NCBI GenBank assembly: GCA_017311315.1
Contig: CM029617.1
Location: 11,435,075 to 11,499,074, forward strand
DNA from: Dendrocalamus latiflorus
Taxonomy: Eukaryota; Streptophyta; Magnoliopsida; Poales; Poaceae
DNA length: 64,000 bases
Direction: 5' to 3'
The position numbers and the translations under genes were made by a program. Every line of letters starts with the position of its first letter. Positions within the stretch are counted from its first letter, which is position 1. The notes under the pieces are model-generated. The model had not been told where the DNA came from. It saw only the letters and a program-made list of their open reading frames with translations, and made no database searches. Positions 22,331 to 33,960 of the stretch are shown in pieces.

Positions 22331-24346
22331 CTCTACTTTCACTACGAGTCTGTACGTTTAATGATAATCTTATAATTTATTACTAGCAGATGTTTGTTAT
22401 TTATATGGTAGTATTTTTGAAATTGTACTTATATATCCTACCCGCAGCGTTTCATTCATGCGTTCCATTGGTATTTTTGCCGCGCACTTGGGCTTGGGCA
22501 AGTCTACATAGCAAGCGTGATTGCAACTCCTAATTTTTGGGTTGGGATCAAGGACAACGGTCAATCTAGGACGACGGTGGCCTTGGCATACGCGCGGCGC
22601 CAATCTCGGCGTGAGGTCATCATGATGTGGATCTAGGACAATGATGGTGCACGACCACAAATGCACAATGAACATCATTTGTACCCTCTCTTTTGAAGCA
22701 CAAAACTATACCGTGATAGTTCCAAGGTTAAGTTTTTCCACGGAAAAAAAAGAAGAGGTTAAAAGATGATAATGGAGTGTATGATGGGTCTGCTTTTTAT
22801 GTTACGGTTGATGATTTTTATTTATATTTTTAAGATGGCGATGGACGATGAAGACGCTGACACGGACGGCGTATACAATTTTTGCTTCGGAAGCTGAAAT
22901 CAAAAGCCAATAAAACAAGATCGATTTCGGAAAGCATGTGGTTATATCCTCCGGTGGTAAGATGAGAAATTTTACTTGATAATCTCCTAGGATTATGGCG
23001 TATATAATCTTCCAGTCCTAGCAGGAACGATAGCAGAGATCCAATCCAATCACGCTCTTGCACTCACTAACTTTACAAGAAAGCATCATGTCTTAGTCAA
23101 AAGACACTCTTCATCCCATTTGCTCCGCCCAGAGGGATCCGATGTTATACCTCGCATGTGCACCACACATTAGGCAAAAGGAGAGGTATCTAAAGACACA
23201 TACACAATGAATCAATCTACATGATACAAGAAATCACCATCCGCAGAACAACACGAACAGTTTTGTGTTACAAAGGCAGGAAATGCGGTCTGATAGGAAC
23301 GAACTCGAGCACCCAATGTGAAGCGAAGTATGGACACGTGAACTTTTCTCTCGATTCCTTTAGAAATTGAACTATTTTCATGCAAGATGGCTGTAAGATT
23401 CGTGCGTTCCAAATATGCGCCTACTACCGCTTGATCACAGTGAAAGTACACTTGCGGCCGGCTCCCTAACACATCCGTGAGCTGTACCAAATGCCACTAA
23501 CCAAAGTGAAAAATGGTAACTAACACTAAGAAAAATGGAAACTAACACTAACTACCGAAATACAATATCGCAATCAGCAGCATCAAACGCCGAGCGTAAG
23601 CTGCCACAATGGCAATTTTTACACCCCCGCTAAAGCGCCGCTCCCACGGAGCTTACTGTCCCATTTGTTTTTTATTTGGTTTATAGCTTATAATTATGGT
23701 TTATAGTTTTTGACTATTTGTAAGAGAGTACAGAGACATAAATAACTCGTATATTGTTTTGACCGATATGAATGAAGTCACTACAGTGTGTATTATAATT
23801 AATTTGTAAATTTTATTTTAAAAGATATTTTGTTTGAAAACTATTTACGGTAGAAAAACTAAAACCAGCTTTTGAAAGCTGAAAGAAAGAGGCCCTGCGA
23901 TTGATTAAGCTAAGTCGTAACCAAGCAGTGCCACCAATGGCTAATAATCACTTAGATTAAACTAAGATTGATGCGTACAAGGCCGTGTCCATGTGAGACA
24001 GACCGCTGAGGCGGAGGCGAAATGAGAGAGAGGAAAGCGACCAAACACGACGGGGCAACAGTAGGATAGGGCAGACTGGTAGTTGTAGGGTACAGCTCCA
24101 GATATGTGTGATCACAAGCAGCAGTAGCACGAAAGAAATTCTACGGGACAGGGTTCCAGCTCTCACCTCTTAAGGTCTCTTTTAGATTTACATAAATCGA
24201 ATTTTAAAGTAGCATGATTAGCCTTTTTGTTTGAAACACATGAATTTTAAATTGCTATTATGCTAGAGTCGTGTGAATTATATGGCGGATAAAAGGTAGG
24301 GTAGGAGCCGGACCTTTTTAAATGGTCTCAGAGGTGGGTGCCAGTG
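22331..24346. other. Intergenic, no supported gene
   Basis: Only short ORFs without recognisable domains occur on either strand. A weak MITE-like stretch at about 23650-23895 was considered and not accepted. Confidence 0.4.
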
Positions 24347-25789
24347 GAATTTTTTTGTACGGATAATCCGTTTTTTATTCGAAAATACATAAATATACCC
24401 GCGACAACATTTTTTACAAAAATAATCTCCAGTCGCCACCCCATTGGGCGACTGCTGCCTTTCGCCCAACCGGGAGGCGACATTTAGGGAATCTGTGTAC
24501 CGTTGGGCGACTTCTTCAATCGCTTTACCGGTTGAGCGACTGCAATTGCAGTCGCCCAACGGTTGAGCGACTGCAATTGCAGTCGCCCAACCGTAGGGCG
24601 ACTGCAATTATGCCGCCCATTACCCCCGGGCACATTCCCCTCGTTCTACGCAGAAATCGTTATTCCCTCATTCTGCCCAGAGAGAAGAGAGGAGGAAGAG
24701 GAAGAAAAGAAGAGGAGAAGAGAGGGAGGAGAGGAGGAGAGAAGAGAAGGAGAGGAGGTGAGGGAGGAAGAAGAAGTCGAAGCTATTCCATCGATTTGGA
24801 TCCAGGTATTTTTTGTAATTATGTTGTATTTACAGTCTTCAACTCCCATGTTATTTGACATGTCGTAAATTTTCAATCATACATCTAGGCATACATCATT
24901 AATGGCCAGTACTACATTGAGAGTGTATTATGGTGTTGGAATGATTCGTGAAGGTCCGACTGGTGTGGATTTGAGCGATTTTCCGCAAGTCACTCTCGTA
25001 CTTCCGGATAACGAGAATGCTCGAATGACAGATGTGCAGCATTGGCTGACCCAGAGTTTTTCATTGGACCCCGAGGTGTGCAGCGTCGTTGTGCAAGGGC
25101 TTTGGAGCGGTCTTCCACTGACATCAGATGGGAGTTGAAGACATTGGTGCGCTCTGCTTCGTGGAAGGGCTTTGTGCAAGGGTGCCGGCGCCGTGGATAC
25201 GAGTGTGTCCTGCTTGTGCAACCGTGCTCACTACAAGCAGCTGCGCAAGCTCGTGCGTCCACCTATGCTTCGGGAGGTGCTAGCACCTCGGGCGGGCCGC
25301 ACGTCGGTGGAGCTGATGAAGTTGCTCGTGATGAAGGCGATGCGGTACACGGAGGAGAGTTAAGGCCGTCAGCTATAGAGAGGGAACTGGGCAAGCCGAT
25401 GCGGTACATGGAGGAGAGTTACAGCTGTCAAGCTATAGACAGGGAACTGGGCAAGCTGATGAAGGAGAGCATAATGAGTATATCGTGCATCAGATGGAAT
25501 CTGATGACCAGAGGGCATGGGATGAAGAGCAAGCTGTAGAGGACGACGAGGAGGACAGTTCCGATGATGAAGAAGTTCCTATCCCCGAAGAATGGAACCA
25601 GTATAATGCGGAGGGTGTTTCCGCACATGATGAGCATGAATCGCCATGGGAGTATCATCAAACAGAGGTTCGGGTGCATGCTATGTTTGCTGACAAGGAA
25701 GCGCTGCAGGATGCCATCAAACTTTGGGCCCTTTCAATGCAACGGACATTTCGCGTCGTCAAATCAAGCCAGGAGCAGTACACTGTGAG
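24347..25789 (+). mobile_element. MULE copy 1, 5' part, truncated by the assembly gap
   Basis: It begins with the same terminal repeat as the element at 47672 (GAATTTTTTTGTACGGATAA) and continues with the same GGGCGACT-rich subterminal repeats, a GA-rich leader, and the start of the same transposase gene (ATG at 24902). It stops at 100 N. The homologous copy 2 continues for about 4.7 kb beyond the matching point, so that much is plausibly hidden in the gap. Relative to copy 2 it lacks one C in the GGAGCCGGTC context near 25109 and one A near 25373, so its transposase frame is broken twice. The subterminal region holds two perfect 20-bp palindromes (24536-24555, 24567-24586). Confidence 0.85.
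24902..25789 (+). pseudogene. MuDR-type transposase N-terminal part, frameshifted
   Basis: The ATG at 24902 opens MASTTLRVYYGVGMIREG, nearly identical to the start of the copy 2 transposase. The frame closes early after VVVQGLWSG because of a 1-base deletion, continues in a second frame (ERSSTDIRWELK onward), and shifts again near 25373. The acidic DEEDSSDDEEVPIP segment and the start of the MuDR DNA-binding region (ALQDAIKLWALSMQRTFRVV) are present. The DDE domain would lie in the gap. The gene cannot make full-length transposase as assembled. Confidence 0.85.
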
Positions 25790-25889
25790 NNNNNNNNNNN
25801 NNNNNNNNNNNNNNNNNNNNNNNNNNNNNNNNNNNNNNNNNNNNNNNNNNNNNNNNNNNNNNNNNNNNNNNNNNNNNNNNNNNNNNNNN
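25790..25889. other. Assembly gap (100 N)
   Basis: Exactly 100 N, a common placeholder for a gap of unknown size. It falls inside MULE copy 1 on the left and immediately before a glycine-rich exon on the right, so real sequence of several kilobases may be missing. Any ORF crossing it is artificial. Confidence 0.98.
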
Positions 25890-26326
25890 GTGATTCCAGC
25901 TCTAATGGGAGACATAGTCATGGGAGCGGTGGCAACCGTAGTTCTTACCGTGGCAGTGGCAGCGGTGGAGGCAATTCTGGGAGCAGCAGGAGCGATGGTG
26001 GCTACGGATATGGAGGTGGCTATCGATCAGCTGCTGCAGCCTATTATGGTAGTGCAGGATATGGTGGCTATGGTAGAGGAGGGTATGGATACGGAGGTAA
26101 TGCTGGCTTTGGGTCAGGTTTTGGCTCTGGTTATGGTGGTTCCATGTATGGTGGTCCATACGGTGCCTATGGGGCCTACAGTGGTGCCTACGGAGGTGGC
26201 GCCTATGGTGCACCAGGTGGCTATGGTGCAGGAGGATATGGTGGTTATGGGGGAGCTGGAGGTATGGGCGGCGGCGGGAGCGGTGGTGGTAGAGGTTCAA
26301 GCAGATACCACCCGTATGGAAAATGA
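25890..26326 (+). CDS. hnRNP-like RNA-binding protein, glycine-rich C-terminal exon (partial)
   Basis: The frame from 25892 encodes about 144 residues rich in Gly, Tyr and Ser, including GGYRSAAAAYYGSAGYGG, GSGFGSGYGGSMYGGPYGAY and the C-terminus GRGSSRYHPYGK, stop TGA at 26324-26326. This tail is typical of plant hnRNP A/B-like proteins, which carry two N-terminal RRM domains and act in nuclear mRNA processing and transport. The RRMs are not in the window; they would be in the gap or have been displaced by MULE insertion. The visible frame is intact. Whether the gene is functional cannot be judged from the C-terminus alone. Confidence 0.75.
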
Positions 26327-27555
26327 GCATCGATTGACAGCGGGTTCGTAGGATCAGATAATAAATCTGCACCTTCCCCACATTTCTGCTACGAGAAGTT
26401 GGAGCATTCCATTCACCTTGTCGAATCAGCGGCATCAGAACGTTTTTTTTTCAGTACTTTGCATTGCATTGTATCCGGCAACATGTGTATATTCTAGTCG
26501 CTGAACCCTGAACCATCCTAAGACTTTCTGTAGAAGCTACAGCTAAAACTCTGTTGTATTCATTAGTTTACTATGCAGCCTTAGAAACCTTCAAACCGAA
26601 CCGAACCGAACCGAACTTCGTGATAGGAACAATATTTATGTGATGGAACAAGTGTATTGTGATGTAACATCCTCTTACCGAGCAGCGAACTGTTGCCATG
26701 TGTGCTTATATGTAGGGAGATACGCTCTTGAAAGGATTTGACCTATGCTTCTAATTGGATGATCCGGTATCTTGATTGCATTTTGATCTGTAGATGTTTG
26801 TACAGTCGTTGCAGTGCACTGGTGCTCCCTCAGGATCTGGGGACGCGTCATCATACACAAGTTAATTTGTACTCACATGTACCCGCCCCCTTGCATTACC
26901 AGTTTCAGAAGCACTGACTTGTGGAGACGCATGTGTGAAGTGATGATTGTGTCAGTCCGCTTCCCTCGCATGCAGGCAAGCTAGTTACATCTACACATTG
27001 TATAGGAATCGAATCAAATCGAATAATCGATCGATTGTTCCAGAGGCGAGAAGCAGAGGATTGGATTTTATCAGCTCAGCAATGGCGTTCTTCGAGGTGA
27101 CAGCGTCTTCCTGCGTCTGTCCGCCTGCCACAATCGTTCTCATCAGCTTGTATCTTGTTGCCTTTTTTCTTCGATTTTTTTGTGGAGTTTTATATTTTCT
27201 TGATTTTCTCTCTTGCTTTCAAGTTCCAGCTAGGCCGAATTTGGCGAGGCAAAATTGTATTTCTACGTCTTAATTTTGTGCTAATTTGAAGAAAACTTAT
27301 CAATTCCTTTCCGGTTCCAACCAGAATGGCCGGTATGTCCCATTTCGATCTATAAAAGGGTACAAAAGAGGTTACATCCCGTACCGACTAAAATTCCGAT
27401 CAATTCCGACCATTCCAGTCGACTCCGGACATTTTGGCCGGAATTTTGCATACCGCTGACTTCGGTACCGACCAACGCTTCCACCAAAAGCCCAAGCTGT
27501 GGCCGACCGCTGTTTCTCATCCCTTCTTTCTCTTCTTGCTCTCGACCGCCCCCGC
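26327..27555. other. hnRNP 3' UTR and intergenic sequence
   Basis: The first several hundred bases are AT-rich and probably 3' UTR. An ACCGA microsatellite lies near 26597-26615. From 27300 to 27550 the sequence is rich in CCGGAATT/GACCATTCC-type words, which may be the edge of an unclassified repeat. No gene is supported. Confidence 0.4.
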
Positions 27556-28529
27556 CAGGGGGCGGAATTGGGCCCCTAGCAAGGTGGGCTCTAGCTCGGG
27601 GCGTGAGAAAATATACAGTATATAGCCCAGATATTTTCAGCCCAGCCCGGGGTATTAATTCTAAGTTTCAGCCCAGGTAGCCCAAGCCAGCAGCCCACAT
27701 GCCAGCAGCCTACCACTGCTGTCTGTCTCCGCGCGGCCCACTCACGCGCTCGGCCCACGTCGTGCGCTCGCCGCTCGGCCCACCTCGCGCGCTGCGGCGC
27801 TGCTCCCTCCTCAGAACCCTAGCTCACTCACGCCAGCAGCCGGGCGGCGAAAGGCCGCAACCGCTCGCGGCTCACCGCCTCGTCTCGGCGCCGCCCCGTC
27901 ACGGCACCGCACCAACCCGCCCCGTCTCGGCGGCTCGGCGCCGCCCCGCCTCCCAACCAGCGCCCCTCCTCGGCTCCTCCTGGCTTGCGCGGCAATGCCG
28001 CCCACCTCCCGGCCAGGTGGCCAGCGGCCCAGCGCCAGCGTCGCCCCCCTCCCGCTCGGGCGCTCCGCCCTCGCCTCCTCCGTCTCCGCTTCCCCCTCGC
28101 GACGTCGCCTCCTCCGGCTCCGCGTCCTCCTCCTCTGGCTCCGCTGCTCCGGCTGCCGTTTCTCTCGCCGTCGCCGGGGCCCGAGTGGGGTGGCCGCCGC
28201 CGGGTAAATTAAGTGCGAGCAGGGGCAGGCGTGGTCGCGCGAAGTGACCTAGCCTGCTCTGGCAAGACAACGCTCCCCTCCAATCCTGGCCCCCTCTCTG
28301 CGCTCGCTGCCCCTCCCAAGACGCGTCGCCCCTTCCTTGCGTGAGCCTGAAGCCCTAAATCAAATGGCTTCTTGATTTTCATTGGTGAGTGGTGGCCATG
28401 CTACCTGATCTGTTTATAGGTACATCATTTATTCATTTATGCTAATGCTATGCAATCTGTATGCATGAAGGAAGCCAAAAAAAAAGTGGTGCTCATCATT
28501 TAGCTGAAGAAACAACACTTATGTAATTA

Positions 28530-28940
28530 ATATTTGTGAAATACTGATATTGATAATTGATAAAGATGTTAGATGTGATTTGTGAAATACTATGCCAGAT
28601 GTTAGATACTGAATTGTGATTTGTGAAATACTGTGCCAGATTGTGCATTGTGATTTGTGAAATACTGAAATCAGTGATAAAGATGTTAGATGTGAATTGT
28701 GATTTGTGAAATACTGATATTGATAATTGATAAAGATGTTAGATGTGAATTGTGATTTGTGAAATACTATGCCAGATGTTAGATACTGAATTGTGATTTG
28801 TGAAATACTGTGCCAGATTGTGAATTGTGATTTGTGAAATACTGAAATCAGTGATAAAGATGTTAGATGTGAATTGTGATTTGTGAAATACTGATATTGA
28901 TAATTGATAAAGATGTTAGATGTGAATTGATAAAGATGCT
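28530..28940. repeat. Tandem repeats inside the hAT element
   Basis: The word GTGATTTGTGAAATACTG recurs many times. A larger unit beginning GATATTGATAATTGATAAAG starts at 28546, 28716 and 28893, so the higher-order period is about 170-177 bp, built from shorter ~35-bp variants. Non-coding. Confidence 0.85.
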
Positions 28941-29345
28941 AGATCCCCATGGCAAGCTATGCCAGGGATATTTCTTGTTCTTATGTGAAAATCCAGGGGT
29001 TTATTCAGCTGATAAACTGAATATTAGTGTTTTATGTCTTAAAAATATTAGTGACTTGTAATGTATGCTTGTTCTTTATTATTGTCTTGTTTATTCAACT
29101 GTGATGATTTGATCTGTTTGCCAAACAAGGGATAATTACTATAGATGAATTGTAGAGTATGATTTGAGGGCTTAAATCAGTCATATATCTTTTTTCCTTT
29201 TTTTTTTGGCATTTTCAGGACCTGTTGTCTATCACTATGGATTAGTGCATTTTCATTGAATGTGATCAGTGCATTAACTATACTTATATAATGACAATGG
29301 TTTTGCACACAACTACTATTGTTTAATGTATATTATTGTCTTCAG

Positions 29346-29461
29346 GTCAATCTGTGCCTTTCAAACCAAACAGACAAAACAGTTGGACCCTTTGAAGTAT
29401 TTCTAGCCCCAAAGATGTATGGTGAAGAGAAAGCTGTTCTGATCAATGGATTACAAAAGTT
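29346..29461 (+). pseudogene. Possible captured exon in the hAT element
   Basis: After a TTCAG acceptor the frame reads VNLCLSNQTDKTVGPFEVFL and continues APKMYGEEKAVLINGLQK. Its composition is coding-like and it has no counterpart in hAT transposase that I recognise. The parent gene is unknown. It may be a host exon carried by the transposon. Confidence 0.35.
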
Positions 29462-29967
29462 GGTTAGTTGCTTCACTTATATGTTATTTTATGTTTTCCT
29501 TGATACAAACTAGACTAGATGCGGATAGATGACTCTAAAGTCTGAACTGGGCTCTTCCTTAATTTATGGATTACAGAACTAGACTTCATGTTGTTCGTAT
29601 TTATTCATACACATGTTTGATTTACTCTCATATGTTGTCTTTACAGGTTCTGGTTCATGTCCAATTATCAATGAAGAAATGACAGGATAGGATAGAGAGC
29701 AAATCTTCGTAATTTAGGTACTCAAATTGTATCTCTGTCGTGTTACATTTTTATATTTTAATATTATGCCATGTTTTTCTTATTATGCTTTATATTTACT
29801 TGTTTAGTATTGAACTCAAGTTTCATATGATCATATCAGTAATGCAATTAGCCAATTATGATATACTGTTGTTATATCGTTGTATGGGTACAAATTAGCA
29901 TTAGTTTTAGATTGTTAGAGTTCAGCCCGGGGCATAGCTAAATCTTGGTTCCGCCACTGGCCCCTGC

Positions 29968-31071
29968 CCTTGGTCTCGCCAGTCCCAGCGCCCTCCCCGG
30001 CCACCGCCAACTGCCTAGTGTTCTCCTCCACCAAATCTACCTCCTCAACTCTCCCTCTGGTTCGGATCGGCCCATGGTGCTCCCCTTTCCGGTTGCCTCT
30101 TGCGCTTAGCACTTCGGCCGCCACCGCTTCCTCCGACTCCTGGCCTTCTTATGTACGGTTTTCCTCCGGCAGCCGTCACTTCCTCTAGCTCCCTGCCTCC
30201 TCGGCTCTCGTGCTCAGTTTTTCCTCCAACAGCCGCCAGATCTAGCTTTCGCCACTGTGTGGTTTGGCTACTCGGTCACCATTCCCACCTGGCTAGTTCG
30301 GCAGTCATCTGGTTCACCAGGCTCGGTGACTCTTACAATGCCGAGCTCCTCCCCCCATTTCTCGTGATCCCCATTCATGCCCTGCAACGCCGAGCTCCTC
30401 CCCTTGTGAGTTTGATTTCCTACCTCTCTCTTCTCTACTAGATGGTGGTACTGGATGTGCGCTATGTGACTGTGTGGCCGATGATTGGAAATGTTCATTG
30501 GCTATTGGTCATTCCTTGATTGGTAGATCCGTAGATGTCTAGATGTATACATGCATACTCTTCTTTCCTAACAAGATTTAGCTATCATTACCATATAGCA
30601 CAGAATTTGGATTTGAATGTTTGCCTACTCTATTAGTTGTATTGTTTACCTAGATCAGTGGGTGAAAGGCTATACCGATGTTCTAGCCTATGAATTGCCT
30701 TTGAAGACTCAAGGTTGTGCTAGATATAGGAGTAATCCTTGCTATTCAAAAAACCTCTTATCACATAACTAAATTGATTTGACAATGGTCTTGGAATTTC
30801 TGATGAACTAGTTTGCAGTTTACTGCCATCATCTTATTTTATGTTTATACACTTGATGAGATTATTTCCTTGTTTCTACCTATGAAATGAACACAACATA
30901 TAGCTTAGTGCAATATTGTGAAACTTCAACCTGTTTTTGATGCAGCAAATGAGAGCTACCATTTGATGAAATTTTACTAGTATTTCCCCGTTTCTTGTTG
31001 GTTATGTCACCTTGTTATTATGATTTCTGAATGTGTGGTTGATAAGTTGTTGTTATGATCACTGCAGTGAC
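29968..31071. other. GC-rich then AT-rich sequence without a supported gene
   Basis: 29968-30450 is C-rich with Ser/Pro-type low-complexity ORFs and may be the displaced 5' part of the sequence interrupted by the hAT element. 30450-31070 is intron-like. No domain is seen. Confidence 0.35.
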
Positions 31072-31200
31072 TAGGACAACAAAAGCAGATGTCTTCTGCT
31101 TTGGGGTAGTGCTGATGGAGCTGATAACTAGGATGACCACCATTAATGAGAGCTGTCTGGATGAGGATGCTGAAACAGAGCAAATGTGGCCAGTCGTTTA
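31072..31200 (+). pseudogene. Receptor-like kinase (TMK-type) exon fragment
   Basis: After a CTGCAG acceptor the frame encodes TRTTKADVFCFGVVLMELIT followed by RMTTINESCLDEDAE. This is kinase subdomain IX (the KxDVxSFGVVLxELxTG motif) of the TMK-like family, where the family reads approximately GKVTTKADVFSFGVVLMELITG. A Cys replaces the usual Ser. The alignment ends after about 38 residues. No other kinase exon is present nearby, so it is an isolated fragment. Confidence 0.75.
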
Positions 31201-31735
31201 ATGAAATCAGCTACTCTTAGCATGTCCTGCTGCTTGCCTTCCCACAGTAAGTGTCTTCAGTCTTCACTTCTAGCTTACTGTGTGTGTGAACTTGTGATGC
31301 TCTGATAATTGCATGGATTGAACCATGTGTCATTTTTATCCTATGGTTGCATATTTGAATGGAGATTCCAAGTGAATTATGTGTGCATATAATTACACAT
31401 ATATTTATAAATATATTTAATTATTATATTAAAATCTAGAATGGTACTACAGTATGGGTCGGTATTGGCACATTCCATACCAAGAGGAAAACTAGAATGG
31501 CCTCCGGAATGGAATTGGCAAGTTTGATTCGAAGGCATGATTTGGTTCTCACATTGCTATGATCGCAAGAAATGAAGTCGTCATACGTCCCCTACCTCCA
31601 CGCCCACCTGCACCAATTGGCAGGTAGGTATGCCAATTAACGGGGGATTTTTGGATTTTTTTTGCACTGAACCCCTCGTGGGAGCTCGTAATTATGACGC
31701 TTGATTGATGATGTGTGCCAACGTCTGTCTCGTCG

Positions 31736-32021
31736 ATGAGCTGCAACGCGGCAGTGGCAGGCGGGGGCGGGGATGAGGAGTGCCACGACGAGGTGGTGGC
31801 ACTGCGGCTCAAGATGGTGGCCACCGTTGCCATCCTCACCATGGGCGCGGCCAACATCACCACCCCCCTTGTCGGTCGCAAGCAGCGCGGTGGTGGTGGA
31901 GGAGGTGTGTCTTTCGGTGGAGGGATGTTTGGGATCGCCAAGGCATTTCCGGCAGGGTGATCCTGGCCACAGGGTTCATGCACATGCTGCATGATGCGGA
32001 GGGCAAGCTCTCGGACCCTTG
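31736..32021 (+). pseudogene. ZIP metal transporter pseudogene, exon 1 first part
   Basis: The frame encodes EECHDEVVALRLKMVATVAI and a first membrane helix, a GRKQRGGGGGGVSFGGG loop, MFGIAKAFPAG, then after a 1-base shift near 31959 VILATGFMHMLHDAEGKLSD. This is the N-terminal half of a plant ZIP (ZRT/IRT-like) zinc/iron transporter of the plasma membrane, closest in memory to the rice ZIP4/5/9 group. The usual secretory signal peptide upstream is not evident; the first ATG is at 31736, with open frame from 31715. One G is missing in the GCAGG-GTGATC context. The reading stops abruptly where the insertion at 32022 begins. Confidence 0.88.
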
Positions 32022-33955
32022 TGTTAGACCATGTGGATGGTTGTAAATAAAGTGATGATGAATAATTGACATTTGGATTTCTCTAGATTTTGCATTTGTA
32101 AAAGTTTTGGTCGATCGCGGTTGAAGGTTTCATGTTCAAGAAGTTTCAGTCTGCTCTGAGTGATTTTTGTCTTCTCTTAGTGTTTTTGGTTGCTCTAAGT
32201 AGTTTCAGACCAGTCCGATTGAGTCCGAGTAGTATCAGACGGTTTTTGAGTAGCTCTGGAGCATCAGACGGCTTTCAAGACTCATCGAAACATCGGACTG
32301 CATTCGAGTGGCATTAGAGGGTTGAACGGCTGAACGACCACAGAAGACTTCGACCACGACAGCTTTCGATCATGGCAGACTTCAACCATGTCAGACTTTG
32401 ATCACGTTGGTTACGACTCAGAGTCGTTTACAATCACGTTCGACTATGACAACGTTCTACTTCGACCACATCCAGCGTCGGCCGCGGAATATCGACTACA
32501 GCAGTTCGACCACGTTAGACTTCGAAAGGTAATCGTAGCTATAGTATCTTTTATGGTCGTAGCTATAGTACTTTTCATGGTCGTAGCTACAGCACATAGT
32601 CGATACTCGATAGTCGTAGATTTTACTAGTCGATAGTCGAAGGCTTTGCAGTCGATGGTCATAGACTTTGAGAACTTCTGTTATAGTCGTAGACTTCACA
32701 GTCTTGTTTTCATAGTCGTAGACTTTGCAGTCTACTGTTGTTGTCTTCGGTAGTCGAAGGCTTTGCGATCAGTTGTTGTAGGCTTTACGGTTGGTACTCG
32801 TAGACTACATGGTCGGTACGAGTGCTTTATTTCCTATGATTTTTGAGTACTTTGAGTACTCGTGTTGGGTTAGTGGTTGACTGATCTGATCGGAGCGGTT
32901 GTCGGTGATACTCAGTGCTCGGTGATCGATGGTGCGATGATTAGTAGTCATAGAGTTGGTGCTTGGTACTTGATGGTTTTGGTCGGTAGTGATGAGTGGT
33001 ATCCTTGAGTGTTTGAAGCAGAATGATAGTATTTCCTGAGTACTTGTTGTTTTCAAGTACTCGTTGAGCTGGCGGTCGTAAGTTGTCTGCAGCTGATGTG
33101 CGGTAAGCGATGAAATGTGTAGTCATAGATGATCTGGTTGATGGTCATGGATAGTTTTGTTCTTGTCTATGGATAGACAAGGGTGGTGTGAGTGTGTGTG
33201 CTGCTGACAGTCAAGTTGTGAAGAACTTGTGCCGGGAAACGTTTCTTTGGTCTTTGCATGTGCAGGATAGTGTGGAGATGATCATGGTCATTGACAAGGA
33301 GGACCAGGACTAGGATGGAGAGATCTGAGGTCCAGACAGTTAAGGATGTCATGCGAGATGGTCAGGCTAACGCTGGAGTACATGGAGATCAAAGATAGTA
33401 GTGCGTGGAGAAGCTACAAGCGGTGCAATCCTAGATGCTTCTACACGGAGGTTGATGGTGTAAGATGGAGCTATGGGAGGTGCGTTTCTAGAGGTTTCAT
33501 CACATGGTGAGATTGGAAATATTATGGAAGGAGTCTGTAACAGAAGAGACTAGAGATTTGATAAAACCCGTGTTAGGAAGGGATTCGAGTCCCTTAATTT
33601 GAGGAAGAGATATGATTTTGTGTTTGGGTTTGAGTCAAACACGGTTTAGAGCTCTAGTATATAAAAGTAGGGAGAGGCCATATGTTTTGGTCATGGCTTT
33701 GCTAGGCTTTTTTGTGCTTGGTTTTTAGAGGTGCTTGCGAGGGCACTTTGTACTTCACGAAAATTCTGCAATAAAGAACATCTTGAATTAATTGGGTTTG
33801 TGATTTCTGGTGATTGTTGTTTAGACGACGCATACGACTACTAGTAAAGATGAACATCAAGTGTTCGAACGGTCAGATTCTTCATCCACTACATTGAAAT
33901 TTTAAGAAACGAAAACAAGCATTCACCCGTTCTGATTACATCATACGATCCTACA
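32022..33955 (+). mobile_element. Probable solo LTR inserted in ZIP exon 1
   Basis: The block separates two contiguous pieces of ZIP coding sequence, so it is an insertion. It starts TGTTAGACC and ends GATCCTACA, i.e. TG...CA with short inverted ends. The flanks CCTTG (32017-32021) and TCCTG (33956-33960) match at 3 of 5, differing only by C/T transitions, compatible with a decayed 5-bp duplication. A TATATAAAAG box at 33658-33667 and AATAAAG near 33769 fit LTR U3 and R. The interior has many GTCGTAGAC and TCGACCAC words. No coding sequence. Class and exact ends are inferred. Confidence 0.6.
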
Positions 33956-33960
33956 TCCTG

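Larger units (their letters stand above)
27556..29959. mobile_element. Non-autonomous hAT element (2.4 kb)
   Basis: The left end CAGGGGGCGGAATTGGG and the inverted right end CAGTGGCGGAACCAAG are hAT-type terminal repeats. Flanking 8-mers GCCCCCGC (27548-27555) and GCCCCTGC (29960-29967) match at 7 of 8. No transposase is encoded. The interior has a GC-rich block (27700-28250, low-complexity ORFs only), a tandem repeat array (28530-28940) and a short exon-like segment (29346-29461). The small MITE at 56478-56706 has related ends. Confidence 0.75.

Noticed and set aside
22397..23490. Minus-strand ORFs of about 90 codons
   Set aside because: No recognisable domain, no splice context and no homology that I can name.
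23650..23895. A possible MITE with GTCCCATTTG and GGCCTCTTTC ends
   Set aside because: The inverted similarity is weak and flanking duplications are absent.
25485..26351. A 288-codon ORF crossing the N gap
   Set aside because: It joins a MULE transposase frame and a frame-shifted reading of the hnRNP exon through 100 N; it is an assembly artefact.
27300..31515. A possible larger element bounded by AATTCCTTTCCGG and its near inverse AATTCCATTCCGG
   Set aside because: Only about a dozen bases match and no target duplication was found.
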